From Bin5 sp022827195 (lineage in GTDB: Bacteria; Chloroflexota; Anaerolineae; Caldilineales; Caldilineaceae), in NCBI GenBank assembly GCA_965208275.1, contig OZ242331.1, positions 4,650,001 through 4,714,000 of the forward strand: DNA of 64,000 bases, read 5' to 3'. This document shows positions 32,550 to 41,258 of the stretch, in pieces. A program made the position numbers and the translations under genes. The notes beneath the pieces were generated by a model. It was not told the DNA's origin and ran no database searches. It saw only the letters and a list, made by a program, of their open reading frames with translations. Each line of letters opens with the position of its first letter. Position 1 is the stretch's first letter.

Positions 32550-33840
32550 GGGCTGTCTGCCCTGAAGGTCCGGAAGACGACCCGGGTTCGCTCGATCCCG
32601 AAGCGTCGGATGCGGCCCAGATCCCGCCTGGGCGGGCCTGCGGCTCGCTCGCCGCAGAATGGGAATCGGAACGGGTGCCGGACTGGGCGCGGCGGGACGC
32701 ACTGGGCGCAGGTTGACCGCGATAGCGGCTGATATTCAACAGGATGCCGGCAGCGCCCATCGACGTTACCAGCGAACTTCCGCCAAAGCTGACGAACGGC
32801 AGCGTTACGCCGGTCGGGGGCGAGACGGCCACCGCAACCGCAATGTGAATGATGGCCTGCAGGATGATAAGCGCGGTGATGCCTACAGCCAGCAGGGAAC
32901 CGAATGTGTCCGGTGATTCACTGGCGATGCGCAGACCTCGATATGCCAATAGCGTGAAGAGCAGAATCACGAGCAGCGTACCCAGCAACCCCATCTCCTC
33001 GCCGATGATGGCAAAGATGGTATCCGACCAGCTCAGGGGCAGGCTGCCGGGTAACTTCTCCGTGCTGTTGCCCAGGCCGACGCCGAGCGGACCGCCCCGG
33101 ACAAGCGCGGTGCTCGCTTCACGGATCTGCCATTCGGGGCTGTTCAGAGGAGACTGGATCGACTCCAGGAGAGCGCTGACGCGACGGCTGGCATAGCTGT
33201 TGCGCGTGATCACCAACCAGAAGGTTACGACGGCTACGAAGCCGCCCAGCAGCAGCTGCTTCAGTTCGGCCCCGGCCAGAAAGAAGATGATCAAGGCGGT
33301 GGCGACGATCAGTATCGTCGTGCTGATATCCGGCTGCGCCACGATCAACCCGGTGACAATCCCCATCAGGATGCCGAAGGGAATGAGTCCGTAGTTGATA
33401 TTCTTGATGCGGCTGCCCTTGCTCGCGAGCCAGGTGCTGATGTAGATGAGGACGATCACTTTCACCGGCTCGCTGGGCTGAAAGCGACCATCGAAAAATG
33501 TGCGCCTCGCGCCAAAACGCGTATCCCCAATAAAGATGACTGCCATCAGGGCCAGCAGCCCCAGCGCCATCAGCGGGACGCTCCACCGTTCCCAGAAACG
33601 GTAGGGCACGATCGCCGCGCCGACCAGCACCGCCAGGCCGACCCCCAACCAGCGCAGCTGCAGCAGCACGTAATAGAAAGGTGAATCCCGGTTTTCCAGC
33701 GCCCAGGGGTAACTGGCGCTGAAGACCATCACGAATCCGAACAAAAGCAGGCAGGTCAGGACCGTGGCCAGAGACCAGTCAATGCCGCTGCCGTTCCTGT
33801 CTATCGATTTCGCCTGCGCTGGGCTAATCTGTAAAGCCAT
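32440..33840 (-). CDS. ftsW: Lipid II flippase/glycan polymerase FtsW
   Basis: A 466-residue SEDS-family protein with about ten membrane helices over residues 25-375. Hallmarks are VLTCLLLFGFVMVFSASYP, RRTFFDGRFQPSEPVKVIVL (catalytic-loop region), LIVAQPDISTTILIVATAL, IGEEMGLLGTLLVILLF and VSPPTGVTLPFVSFGGSSLV near the last helices. It polymerises septal glycan with FtsI. The tail after residue 375 is about 90 residues of Ser/Gly/Arg-rich sequence with no family match, and its last 110 nt read through the murG start, suggesting loss of an older stop codon. The start is ATG 33840; no strong ribosome site is visible. Confidence 0.96.
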   Translation of the reverse strand: MALQISPAQAKSIDRNGSGIDWSLATVLTCLLLFGFVMVFSASYPWALENRDSPFYYVLLQLRWLGVGLAVLVGAAIVPYRFWERWSVPLMALGLLALMAVIFIGDTRFGARRTFFDGRFQPSEPVKVIVLIYISTWLASKGSRIKNINYGLIPFGILMGIVTGLIVAQPDISTTILIVATALIIFFLAGAELKQLLLGGFVAVVTFWLVITRNSYASRRVSALLESIQSPLNSPEWQIREASTALVRGGPLGVGLGNSTEKLPGSLPLSWSDTIFAIIGEEMGLLGTLLVILLFTLLAYRGLRIASESPDTFGSLLAVGITALIILQAIIHIAVAVAVSPPTGVTLPFVSFGGSSLVTSMGAAGILLNISRYRGQPAPSASRRAQSGTRSDSHSAASEPQARPGGIWAASDASGSSEPGSSSGPSGQTAHAPSYLGWWNRGARIPGSRRRRTTTNKRSDRRTGSR

Positions 33841-33891
33841 TCTCGGTACGTCGGTCTTTCGTTACCGGCCATCCAGAGCCGGCAGCCGTAA

Positions 33892-35490
33892 CTACATACC
33901 CGAAACCAGGTTGCGGAAATGTTCACCGCGCTGTTCGAAGTTCTTGTAAGCATCGTAGCTGGTGCCGCCGGGCGAAAACAGCACGACCGTGCCCGGCCGC
34001 GCCGTCTGTTTGGCCAGGACGACCGCCTCATCGAGCCGCTGCACAATTGCGCAACAGGGGGCCGATATGCGCCGGAAGGAGGCCCGCTCCCGCACCTTGT
34101 CCGCGATCATCGGCCCCGCCTCTCCGAACCCGATCAGACATTGCACCCGGTCCAGCACCTCATCGGCAAAGGTGTCCCAGGGCAGATTCTTGTCCTGCCC
34201 GCCGGCCAGAAGAATGAGCGTCTGCGCGCCCGGCGGAAAGACCTGCAGCCCGGCGACCGCCCGCTCCGGCGCGGTCGCGATGCTGTCATTGATCCATACG
34301 ATGTTGCCCTTGTCCTCAGGCACCGTCTGTCGCGCCGATGGCGCGTCCCCCGGCTTCGTCGGAACCACCTCCAGCCTGTGCGGCACGCCGGCAAATGAGC
34401 GCGCGACGCGCCCCATAGCCCCCAGGGATGCCCCGGCCGCCCCGCTGATCGCGGCCGCACCCACAAGATTGCTGATATTGTGCTCGCCCCGCAGCCGTAC
34501 CGCGGCGCGGCGGCAGAAAGGCCGGCCTTCAAAGATGAGCTCCGCATCGGATGCCCACGCGCTCAATGCAGGCGCGTCGCTGCCCTCATTGCCCTGCTGC
34601 TCGCCGCGGGCGCGCCGCGTAAAGAGGCGCATCCGCCCCACACTGTCCAGGTCGGAGCGGCACTGCGCAATGAGGCCGTCCAACGCCCAGTGCGCAGGAA
34701 GCGCCCTGCTTGCCTGCGGCCGGCGCAGCGTTTCGCTCTGCCATCCGGCCAGTCGAGCCGTCACCGGATCATCGGCGCTGAAGACCACCGTGCTGGTCGG
34801 TTTCAGATGGCGCAACAGGTTGGCCTTGGCCGCGGCATAGTCGGCCATCGACGTATGCCGGTCTAAGTGATTGGGCGTAATATTGAGAATGGCGGCCACG
34901 TCCGGCCCCAGCCCGTCGAACGGGCCGTAGGCCACCTCCGGGTCAAACAGCTCAAGTTGGAAACTGCTCAGCTCCAACAACATGATGTCATCGGCGCGAA
35001 TCGTGTCCAGGCGGTCCACCAGCGGCGTGCCGATATTGCCGCCAACGTGGACGGCGCGAGCGTCGCCGAAGGTCGCGCGCAACATTTCGCCGACGAGCGT
35101 TGTCGTCGTGGTCTTGCCGCTGCTGCCGGTGATAGCGATGACGGGGCAGGGCGCCAGCTGCATTGTAAGCAGGCTGTCATTGCTCAAGGGAATGCCGCGA
35201 CGGACGGCTTCCTGCACCAGCGGCACCTGCAGTCTCACGCCTCCGCTCAGGCAGAGCAGGTCGCAGCCGTCCAGCAGATCGGGCGGATGACCGCCGAGCG
35301 CCAGCGCAACCGGCAGCTCATCCAGCTGTCTTAACTCTTCCGCCAGCTCTTCCGCCGGCGCAATGTCGCTGATCGTCGTGTTTGCGCCCGCCGCCGTGAA
35401 GAAGCGCGCCAGAGCCAATCCCTGACGCGCCATCCCCAGGATGACGACGTTGCGCCCCTCGAAATTGAGCTGTCCATTCTTGGCATTCAT
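33892..35490 (-). CDS. murD: UDP-N-acetylmuramoylalanine--D-glutamate ligase MurD
   Basis: A 532-residue Mur ligase adding D-glutamate. The N-terminal Rossmann part starts NVVILGMARQGLALARFF. The ATP loop is AITGSSGKTTTTTLVGEM near 120, the central motif is LELSSFQLE, NITPNHLDRH carries the carbamylated-lysine region, and the C-terminal domain has WINDSIATAPERAVAGL and VVLFSPGGTSYDAYKNFEQR. It is longer than usual (about 450), mainly from an insert near residues 270-330 rich in Arg/Gln and Ala. ATG 35490 is preferred because GGGAG is 9 nt upstream; ATG 35511 is in frame. It sits between mraY and ftsW. Confidence 0.97.
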   Translation of the reverse strand: MNAKNGQLNFEGRNVVILGMARQGLALARFFTAAGANTTISDIAPAEELAEELRQLDELPVALALGGHPPDLLDGCDLLCLSGGVRLQVPLVQEAVRRGIPLSNDSLLTMQLAPCPVIAITGSSGKTTTTTLVGEMLRATFGDARAVHVGGNIGTPLVDRLDTIRADDIMLLELSSFQLELFDPEVAYGPFDGLGPDVAAILNITPNHLDRHTSMADYAAAKANLLRHLKPTSTVVFSADDPVTARLAGWQSETLRRPQASRALPAHWALDGLIAQCRSDLDSVGRMRLFTRRARGEQQGNEGSDAPALSAWASDAELIFEGRPFCRRAAVRLRGEHNISNLVGAAAISGAAGASLGAMGRVARSFAGVPHRLEVVPTKPGDAPSARQTVPEDKGNIVWINDSIATAPERAVAGLQVFPPGAQTLILLAGGQDKNLPWDTFADEVLDRVQCLIGFGEAGPMIADKVRERASFRRISAPCCAIVQRLDEAVVLAKQTARPGTVVLFSPGGTSYDAYKNFEQRGEHFRNLVSGM

Positions 35491-35574
35491 GGGAACTTGC
35501 TCCCCTTTCATCCGCGGCCGCCCGTCCAGGCCGCCTCAGCCGGCAGCGGGAAGGACCGCGCCTGTAAGTTCAGT

Positions 35575-36570
35575 TTAGTTGAGCGCCAGGGCTACGCCCA
35601 GCATGCCGCTCAGCACACCCACAAGCCAGAACCTCTCTTTGACCTGTGTCTCGCTCCAGCCCATCAACTCGAAGTGATGGTGGATCGGCGTCATCTTGAA
35701 AAGGCGAATATCACGCCCCAGGTAGCGGCGGCTGAACTTGGCCGACGCCACCTGCAGCAGGACTGAGATCGTTTCCGCTACGAACACGAACCCCACCACC
35801 GGCAGCAACAGCCACTGACCGGTCATCAGCGCAACGAGCGCAAGCGTCGCGCCCAGGGCCAGGCTGCCCGTGTCACCCATGAAGAGCTGCGCCGGGTAGG
35901 CGTTGAACCAGAGAAACGCGAACAGTGCGCCCACAACTGTGAAACAGAAGGCCGCCAGATAGGTCTGCCCTTGCAAATAGGCGATAAGACCGTAGCTGGC
36001 AAAGGAAACACTGCTGATGCTGCCGGCCAGACTGTCCAGCCCGTCGGTCAAATTGACGGCATTGCTGAATCCGATGATGATCAGAATTGCGGCAGGTATG
36101 AAGAGCCAGCCGATAGGGACGAATTCCGGTCTGCCGGGCACGCCGACGTAGTGCAGATTCGGCGGCCCGAAATAGAGAACGGCCACGATCGCCGCGGCAA
36201 ACAACAGCTGGAACCCGCTCTTTACCCAGGCGGACATCCCCTTGCCCCGTCCGCGCAGGTCGAGCCAGTCGTCGATTCCTCCCAAAGTGGCGTGCGCCGC
36301 CAGGCAGAAGAAGAGCAGCAGCGTGCTCTGGCCTTCCTGTGTGAAGCCCAGCAAGTGCGCCAGGTTGAAGGCGCCGATGATCAACAGAATCGGCACCACG
36401 AACAGCAGGCCTCCCATGGTAGGCGTGCCGGTCTTGTCCTGATGCGAATCCGGCCCTTCGACGCGGATCTGTTTGCCTATGCGCTGGTGTCTCAGTAGGG
36501 AGATCAGTGGTTGGCCCCAAATGACGGCGATGAAGAAACTGAGTACCCCGAGAACCAATGGGAATGTCAT
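35575..36570 (-). CDS. mraY: Phospho-N-acetylmuramoyl-pentapeptide transferase MraY
   Basis: A 331-residue polytopic enzyme making lipid I from UDP-MurNAc-pentapeptide and undecaprenyl phosphate. Active-site motifs are GGIDDWLDLRGRGKGMSAW (Asp pair), FSNAVNLTDGLDSLAG, LFMGDTGSLALGATLA and the His motif FKMTPIHHHFELMGWSE. About ten membrane helices are visible. ATG 36570 overlaps the murF stop by ATGA, so translation is coupled. Length and motifs are standard. Confidence 0.97.
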   Translation of the reverse strand: MTFPLVLGVLSFFIAVIWGQPLISLLRHQRIGKQIRVEGPDSHQDKTGTPTMGGLLFVVPILLIIGAFNLAHLLGFTQEGQSTLLLFFCLAAHATLGGIDDWLDLRGRGKGMSAWVKSGFQLLFAAAIVAVLYFGPPNLHYVGVPGRPEFVPIGWLFIPAAILIIIGFSNAVNLTDGLDSLAGSISSVSFASYGLIAYLQGQTYLAAFCFTVVGALFAFLWFNAYPAQLFMGDTGSLALGATLALVALMTGQWLLLPVVGFVFVAETISVLLQVASAKFSRRYLGRDIRLFKMTPIHHHFELMGWSETQVKERFWLVGVLSGMLGVALALN

Positions 36571-38369
36571 CGGTTCGCCTCTTCATCTCCGGACTCTGTC
36601 GCGGCAACTGCTGCCCGCTCGGGTGCGAAGCCGGCTGCCGCCCGGCCCCTCTCCTCCTGTGGTCGTGTACATTCCCGGCTCTGCGCCAGGGTCTGCGCGG
36701 TTGTCTTCGTACGCGCGCGGCGCGGCGGGACGAGTTCGGACACGATTCGGTCCATCCCCACGGCGCGGCTGCCCTTGACGAGCACCAGATCCCCCGGCTG
36801 CGTCACCTTCTTCACGATCTGTACAGCAGTCTCAAAGTTGCCGGCGGCGTGGATGGCCTGCGCGGGCAGGCCGGCTTTCCGCGCCGCGTCGGAGATGATA
36901 CGACCCAGCTCACCGACCGTAACCAGCAAGTCGGCCACGCTCGCGGCATGGTTGCCCACCTGCTTATGTCCTTCCGCCGTAAAACTGCCCAGCTCCCGCA
37001 TATCGCCCAGGACGGCGATGCGGCGGCCGGCGGCCTCGCTTTCCTTGCCCAGGTCATCCAGCAGATTGAGCGCGGCCAGGGTGCTTACAGGACTGGCGTT
37101 GTAGGTGTCGTCGATCACCATTGCGCCGTTGATGCCGGGCGTCACGACAAGCCGCAACTGACCCGGCGCGTTCTGCAAGCCGGCAACGATTTCCGCCCAC
37201 GTCAGGCCGTTGACGACCCCGACGGCAGCTGCGGCCAGGGCCGTCTGCACCGAATGCTTGCCCAGCAGAGGAAGCCGCACGCGTTCCCAGTGAACAGCGC
37301 CGTCCTCCTGCCGGTGATGCAATCGGAAGCGGATGCCTTCCATGCCCAGCCCCTCGACTTCGTCGGCCCACAGGTCGGCCTCGGCGCTGAGGCCGTAGAA
37401 AAAAGGCCGCGCATCCGTGCGCGTCGCCATCGCGCGCACGCGCGCATCGTCCCAGTTCAGGATCGCCGCGCCTCCGCAGGATGCGCCGGGCAATGCCTCG
37501 ATCAGTTCGGCCTTGGCCTGTGCAATGCGATCAACTGTACCCAGCCGCTCCAGGTGGGACGGGCCGACATTCGTAACCAGGCCGATTTCGGGCCGCGCCA
37601 AGTCGCACAGGAGACGAATCTCCCCCAGGTCGTACATCCCCATCTCCAGCACCGCCCGCTCATGCCCCGTATGCAGCCCCAGCAGGGCCAGCGGCAGCCC
37701 CTGTTCGCTGTTCAGGTTGCCGCTGCTGCGATGCGTGCAGAAACGCTGACTCAGGACCGACGCGGCCAGCTCCTTGGTGCTGGTCTTGCCAATGCTGCCG
37801 GTCACGCCGGTCACCCGCAGATCCGCGCGCGTCCTGTGCAAGCGCTGAAAGACGCCCGCAGCCTGCAAGGCTGCGTTCGAATCAGGCACGACGTAGGCGA
37901 TGCAGCCGCGTTGACGCGCAACCGATGGAGAGCGGCCCGCACCGTTCCTCGCCGGCCCCCGTTCACAGCAATCGACAACCAGCGCATCGGTGTCCGCCAG
38001 AAAGGCCAGCCCCCGCTCTTCGCAGATGACCGCGCCCGCACCGCCGGCGACCGCCTGCCCGATGTATACGTGGCCGTCGGTGCGGCTGCCGCTGACCGCG
38101 ATGAACAGCGCGCCGGGTTCGACATCGCGGCTGTCCAGAACCGCGCGGCGGAGGGGGCGGGGCGACAGCGTCGGCGGCGGCACGCGCCCGGTCAGCGCCT
38201 GCCAAAGCGTATGCTGGGTGATAAATGTCTCGACGTTCGGTCGATCTTCGGCCAAATCGCGTTTCCCTGCCCGAATTGGAAACGGCCCGGAAATACTGTC
38301 CTCCCGGCCCATCCCACCTTCAAAGGCGGCGGCGACGAAAAGCTGCGCAAGCCGCCGGCGTCGTGTCAC
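36567..38369 (-). CDS. murF: UDP-MurNAc-tripeptide--D-alanyl-D-alanine ligase MurF
   Basis: A 600-residue Mur ligase adding D-Ala-D-Ala. The N-terminal region contains TLSPRPLRRAVLDSRDVEPG and LFIAVSG. The ATP loop is GVTGSIGKTSTKELAASVL near 190, followed by RSSGNLNSEQGLPLALL; EMGMYDLGEIRLLCDLA and NWDDARVRAM are typical MurF motifs. VIDDTYNASPVSTLAALNLL and AVLGDMRELG are C-terminal domain hallmarks. It is longer than the usual 450-470 residues because of an N-terminal extension of about 50 residues and an Arg/Ala tail of about 55. GTG 38369 is two bases after the ftsI stop; ATG 38312 is an alternative with a partial ribosome site. It directly follows ftsI, so murE is missing. Confidence 0.95.
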   Translation of the reverse strand: MTRRRRLAQLFVAAAFEGGMGREDSISGPFPIRAGKRDLAEDRPNVETFITQHTLWQALTGRVPPPTLSPRPLRRAVLDSRDVEPGALFIAVSGSRTDGHVYIGQAVAGGAGAVICEERGLAFLADTDALVVDCCERGPARNGAGRSPSVARQRGCIAYVVPDSNAALQAAGVFQRLHRTRADLRVTGVTGSIGKTSTKELAASVLSQRFCTHRSSGNLNSEQGLPLALLGLHTGHERAVLEMGMYDLGEIRLLCDLARPEIGLVTNVGPSHLERLGTVDRIAQAKAELIEALPGASCGGAAILNWDDARVRAMATRTDARPFFYGLSAEADLWADEVEGLGMEGIRFRLHHRQEDGAVHWERVRLPLLGKHSVQTALAAAAVGVVNGLTWAEIVAGLQNAPGQLRLVVTPGINGAMVIDDTYNASPVSTLAALNLLDDLGKESEAAGRRIAVLGDMRELGSFTAEGHKQVGNHAASVADLLVTVGELGRIISDAARKAGLPAQAIHAAGNFETAVQIVKKVTQPGDLVLVKGSRAVGMDRIVSELVPPRRARTKTTAQTLAQSRECTRPQEERGRAAAGFAPERAAVAATESGDEEANR

Positions 38370-38372
38370 ACA

Positions 38373-40271
38373 TTACTGATTCGAATGTTCTTCAACCGGC
38401 GCGTCCGACGCCGGCTCGCCTGCGTCCGGCAGCCGGACCGCGTCCGGCGGGATGTTCAGATGCTCGAATAGCCGGTGGGCAATGCGGCTGAACACCGGCG
38501 TCGCCGTGTAGGCGGCCCAGCGGCTGATGCTCGGGTCCGGCCGGTCCAGCTTCACCAGCACGATGAATTGCGGGTCGTCTGTCGGCGCGAAGCCGATAAA
38601 GCTGACAATCGTTTCGTCCTGGATGTAGCCCTCTTCCGTGGCGATCTCGGCGGTGCCGCTCTTGCCCGCCACGCTGTAACCGGAGACCTGCGCCATCTGA
38701 TTGCCCGTATTGACGACATGCGCCATCAGGCCGCCAACGCGCTTCGCCGTCTCCGGCCGGATCACCTGGTAGACCATCGTCGGCTGGGTTTCCACCGCAA
38801 AGTCGCCGGCCACACGGCTCTGCACGATATGCGGGCGCAACAGCTTACCGCCGTTGGCGATGGCCGCCACCGCGCTGATCATCTGAATCGGCGTAACCGC
38901 GATGCCCTGGCCGAAACTGTTTGTCCCCAGGTCGGCCATCGTCCAGCTTGGGTCGTCGAGACGCCTGTATTGCCCCGACACCTCGCCGCTCAGGTCGATA
39001 TTCGTGTCCGCGCCAAACCCGAAACGATTTACATATTGGTAGAACGGTTCGGGGCCGACGCTCTGGGCGATCTGAACTGTGATCACATTGTTGGAATGGG
39101 CCAGCGCATCCGCAACCGTCAACGGACCCACCGCCTTGCGATCGCTGTTCTGGATCGTATGTTCACCCATAAGGATCGTGCCGGTGTCAACGAAAACCGT
39201 GCTCTCCTCCACCGCGTCGACATCGAGCGCGGCCGCGAGCGTGATCAGCTTGAAAACGGAACCCGGTTCATATTGGGCGCTGATCGCCGGATTGGTAAAT
39301 GTGTCGGGATCCCCTTCTTCGAAACGGTTGCCATCGAATGTGGGCCAGTTGGCCATGCCCAGAATCGCGCCCGTGTTCGGGTCCATTACGATGACCGTGC
39401 CCCCCTCGGCCCGGTAGAGACCGACCCCCAGCCGCAGCTCCTCTTCGATAATGTGCTGGACGGTGCGGTCGATGGTCATCACCAGGCCCTTGCCGTTGCC
39501 CCTGGGCAGAAACCGCAAAATGCTGTCGTCAAGCTCCGTGCGCGGAATCTGCTGCCCCCGCGGGAGACCAACGCCGTCGCTGGAAAGGAAGTTCCGGTAG
39601 TAGCGCTCGATACCCAATACCGGCACCCGTTCGGCATTGAGAAAACCCAGAATCTGGCCGGCCAGCGTTCCCTGCGGATAGAAGCGTCGAGGGTGGGCCG
39701 CGACATGAATGTGGTCCAGCAGAAAATCCTTGTCAGCCAGTCTCCGCTGCCGTTCTGCCAGCAGCAGCTGGCCCTGTTCAAAATCGATCTCCGTCGCAAT
39801 GATCAGGTAGTCTCTGCCACTGTTTTCCGTCAGCAGAGTTTCAATCTGCAGCGAAGGCACACCGATCCCCTGCGCCAGCCGCTGCGCGATTGCGGCGTAG
39901 TCCTCAGGTGAGATGAATTTGGGCGTTGCCGTGATGCGGTAGGTGAATCGGTCGGCGGCTAGCAGGTTGCCGTCCCGGTCGACGATCACGCCCCACGAGG
40001 TTGTATCGTCCACCGTATTGCGGGCCGACGCCACCGGCCTGGGCGGTTCATACTGCTGCCAGCCCATCACCTGCATATCCAGCAACCGCAGAATCAGCAG
40101 GACCAGCGGCCCGGTCAATATGACGCCGATAAAGCCGATACGCCATATCTTCGTCGTATCGGCCCGCGCGGCGGCCGGTTGCGGGCGCTCCTGGTCGCGC
40201 GGGGCGCCCGGCGCGGCAAGGCCGATCCCGTGTCCGCTTATTGGCTGTGCGGTTCGGTTCTGCGCGCGCAT
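38373..40271 (-). CDS. ftsI: Penicillin-binding protein FtsI/PBP2-type transpeptidase
   Basis: A roughly 632-residue class B PBP. A basic N-terminus precedes one membrane helix (IGFIGVILTGPLVLLILRLL, about 45-65). The dimerisation domain follows with WGVIVDRDGNLLA. The transpeptidase domain carries SxxK as GSVFKL (Ser about 338), SxN as HSNN (about 393) and KSGT (about 537). It crosslinks septal peptidoglycan with FtsW. No PASTA domains are seen. The start is uncertain: ATG 40271 is preferred, since a TTG at 40334 would include an inverted-repeat hairpin in the coding region. It is followed at once by murF. Confidence 0.96.
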   Translation of the reverse strand: MRAQNRTAQPISGHGIGLAAPGAPRDQERPQPAAARADTTKIWRIGFIGVILTGPLVLLILRLLDMQVMGWQQYEPPRPVASARNTVDDTTSWGVIVDRDGNLLAADRFTYRITATPKFISPEDYAAIAQRLAQGIGVPSLQIETLLTENSGRDYLIIATEIDFEQGQLLLAERQRRLADKDFLLDHIHVAAHPRRFYPQGTLAGQILGFLNAERVPVLGIERYYRNFLSSDGVGLPRGQQIPRTELDDSILRFLPRGNGKGLVMTIDRTVQHIIEEELRLGVGLYRAEGGTVIVMDPNTGAILGMANWPTFDGNRFEEGDPDTFTNPAISAQYEPGSVFKLITLAAALDVDAVEESTVFVDTGTILMGEHTIQNSDRKAVGPLTVADALAHSNNVITVQIAQSVGPEPFYQYVNRFGFGADTNIDLSGEVSGQYRRLDDPSWTMADLGTNSFGQGIAVTPIQMISAVAAIANGGKLLRPHIVQSRVAGDFAVETQPTMVYQVIRPETAKRVGGLMAHVVNTGNQMAQVSGYSVAGKSGTAEIATEEGYIQDETIVSFIGFAPTDDPQFIVLVKLDRPDPSISRWAAYTATPVFSRIAHRLFEHLNIPPDAVRLPDAGEPASDAPVEEHSNQ

Positions 40272-40293
40272 GCAGGATCTCACAAAGACTGCG

Positions 40294-40332
40294 GCGGCCA
40301 GTGGCGGCGGCTTTGCCCGGGCCACTGGCCGC
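40294..40332. repeat. 12-bp perfect inverted repeat between ftsL-like gene and ftsI
   Basis: GCGGCCAGTGGC (40294-40305) and GCCACTGGCCGC (40321-40332) with a 15-nt loop. No T-run follows, so it is not a simple terminator. Each arm contains the CCACTGG/CCAGTGG heptamer found in the sugar-operon gaps. Confidence 0.65.
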
Positions 40333-40355
40333 AATTCAACGACCGCGTTCGCGGA

Positions 40356-41138
40356 TCAGTGCTGTTTCAACTGGCCCAGAATGAAATCACCGACCTGGTC
40401 CAGAAATGGCTCGCTCCATTGGCGCACACTCTGCCAACCCGTCTGCCAGTTATCGCTGATCTGCCGCTGCCATCCGGACGCAAGCTGTTCAAGCTCCTCA
40501 ATCGGTAACAGTTCCGGCACATGCCAGGAGGCAGGCTCCTCCGAAGCGGACGCCTTAGCCTCTGGAAGCGGCGGCGAATCTGCCTGGGACATCGCTGCAA
40601 CAGGCGGCGACGCGGCAGCCCGCCTGTCCGGCGCGCCGCCGGAAGACGCGCTCCCCGCCGTCGCATCCCTCTGCGAATCCGCGGCGTTTCCAACGTAGTT
40701 GCGCTGCAGGGCAGGACGAAAACCGAGTTGGACCGCGCGAATCTGCACCTGTTCCAACGTAGTTCGTTGACCAATCTGCCACAACAGCTCAGCGTTTTTC
40801 TGCTCGATCAGGTTGTACTGCACGCTGAGCGCAGCCATTTCGGCGCGGGCCTGCGTTATCCGCAGCGACGTCCAGACCTGAAACACGGCCAGTCCGCAGA
40901 TAACCGTCAGCGCCAAGACGAAGAAGAGGTACCCTCGCAGCGTTTGCGGAAGCGGCACGAAATCATCCAGCCAGACCAGGCCGCGCAGAACGCGAATGTG
41001 GGACAGTTTGGTCGGTTGCGTCTGCCCTGGCTCGATCGTATCGGATGCGCCCCTGTCCGGCTGTGCTGTTTGCGCTTCCCCGCCGGAGAGGGGCGATGGT
41101 GCGGCCGCGCCGTGCAAATCTATTGACGGTGTAGTCAA
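40356..41138 (-). CDS. FtsL/DivIC-like septum protein with one membrane helix
   Basis: A 260-residue bitopic protein. The first 65 residues are cytoplasmic and Pro/Thr-rich, a membrane helix follows (YLFFVLALTVICGLAVFQVW, about 70-89), then an extracytoplasmic coiled-coil-like heptad segment (SLRITQARAEMAALSVQYNL to QKNAELLWQIGQRTTLEQVQ), which is what FtsL/FtsB proteins use. The rest is a variable, Ala/Ser-rich tail, longer than in usual FtsL proteins (about 100-120 residues). TTG 41138 has AGGA 9 nt upstream. Position between rsmH and ftsI is the standard place for ftsL. Confidence 0.75.
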   Translation of the reverse strand: MTTPSIDLHGAAAPSPLSGGEAQTAQPDRGASDTIEPGQTQPTKLSHIRVLRGLVWLDDFVPLPQTLRGYLFFVLALTVICGLAVFQVWTSLRITQARAEMAALSVQYNLIEQKNAELLWQIGQRTTLEQVQIRAVQLGFRPALQRNYVGNAADSQRDATAGSASSGGAPDRRAAASPPVAAMSQADSPPLPEAKASASEEPASWHVPELLPIEELEQLASGWQRQISDNWQTGWQSVRQWSEPFLDQVGDFILGQLKQH

Positions 41139-41258
41139 AAGCCTTATCCTGCCGAAACACTCAGTTCACACCGGTCGCGCAAGGGGGCGGAACACACCCT
41201 TTGCGAACCGGGAGGAGGATGTTGCCCAACGCCTCGGACTGTTCCCCGCAGTTGCCGT

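Noticed and set aside
40294..40332. Terminator between the ftsL-like gene and ftsI
   Set aside because: The stem is perfect but there is no T-run after it in the direction of transcription.
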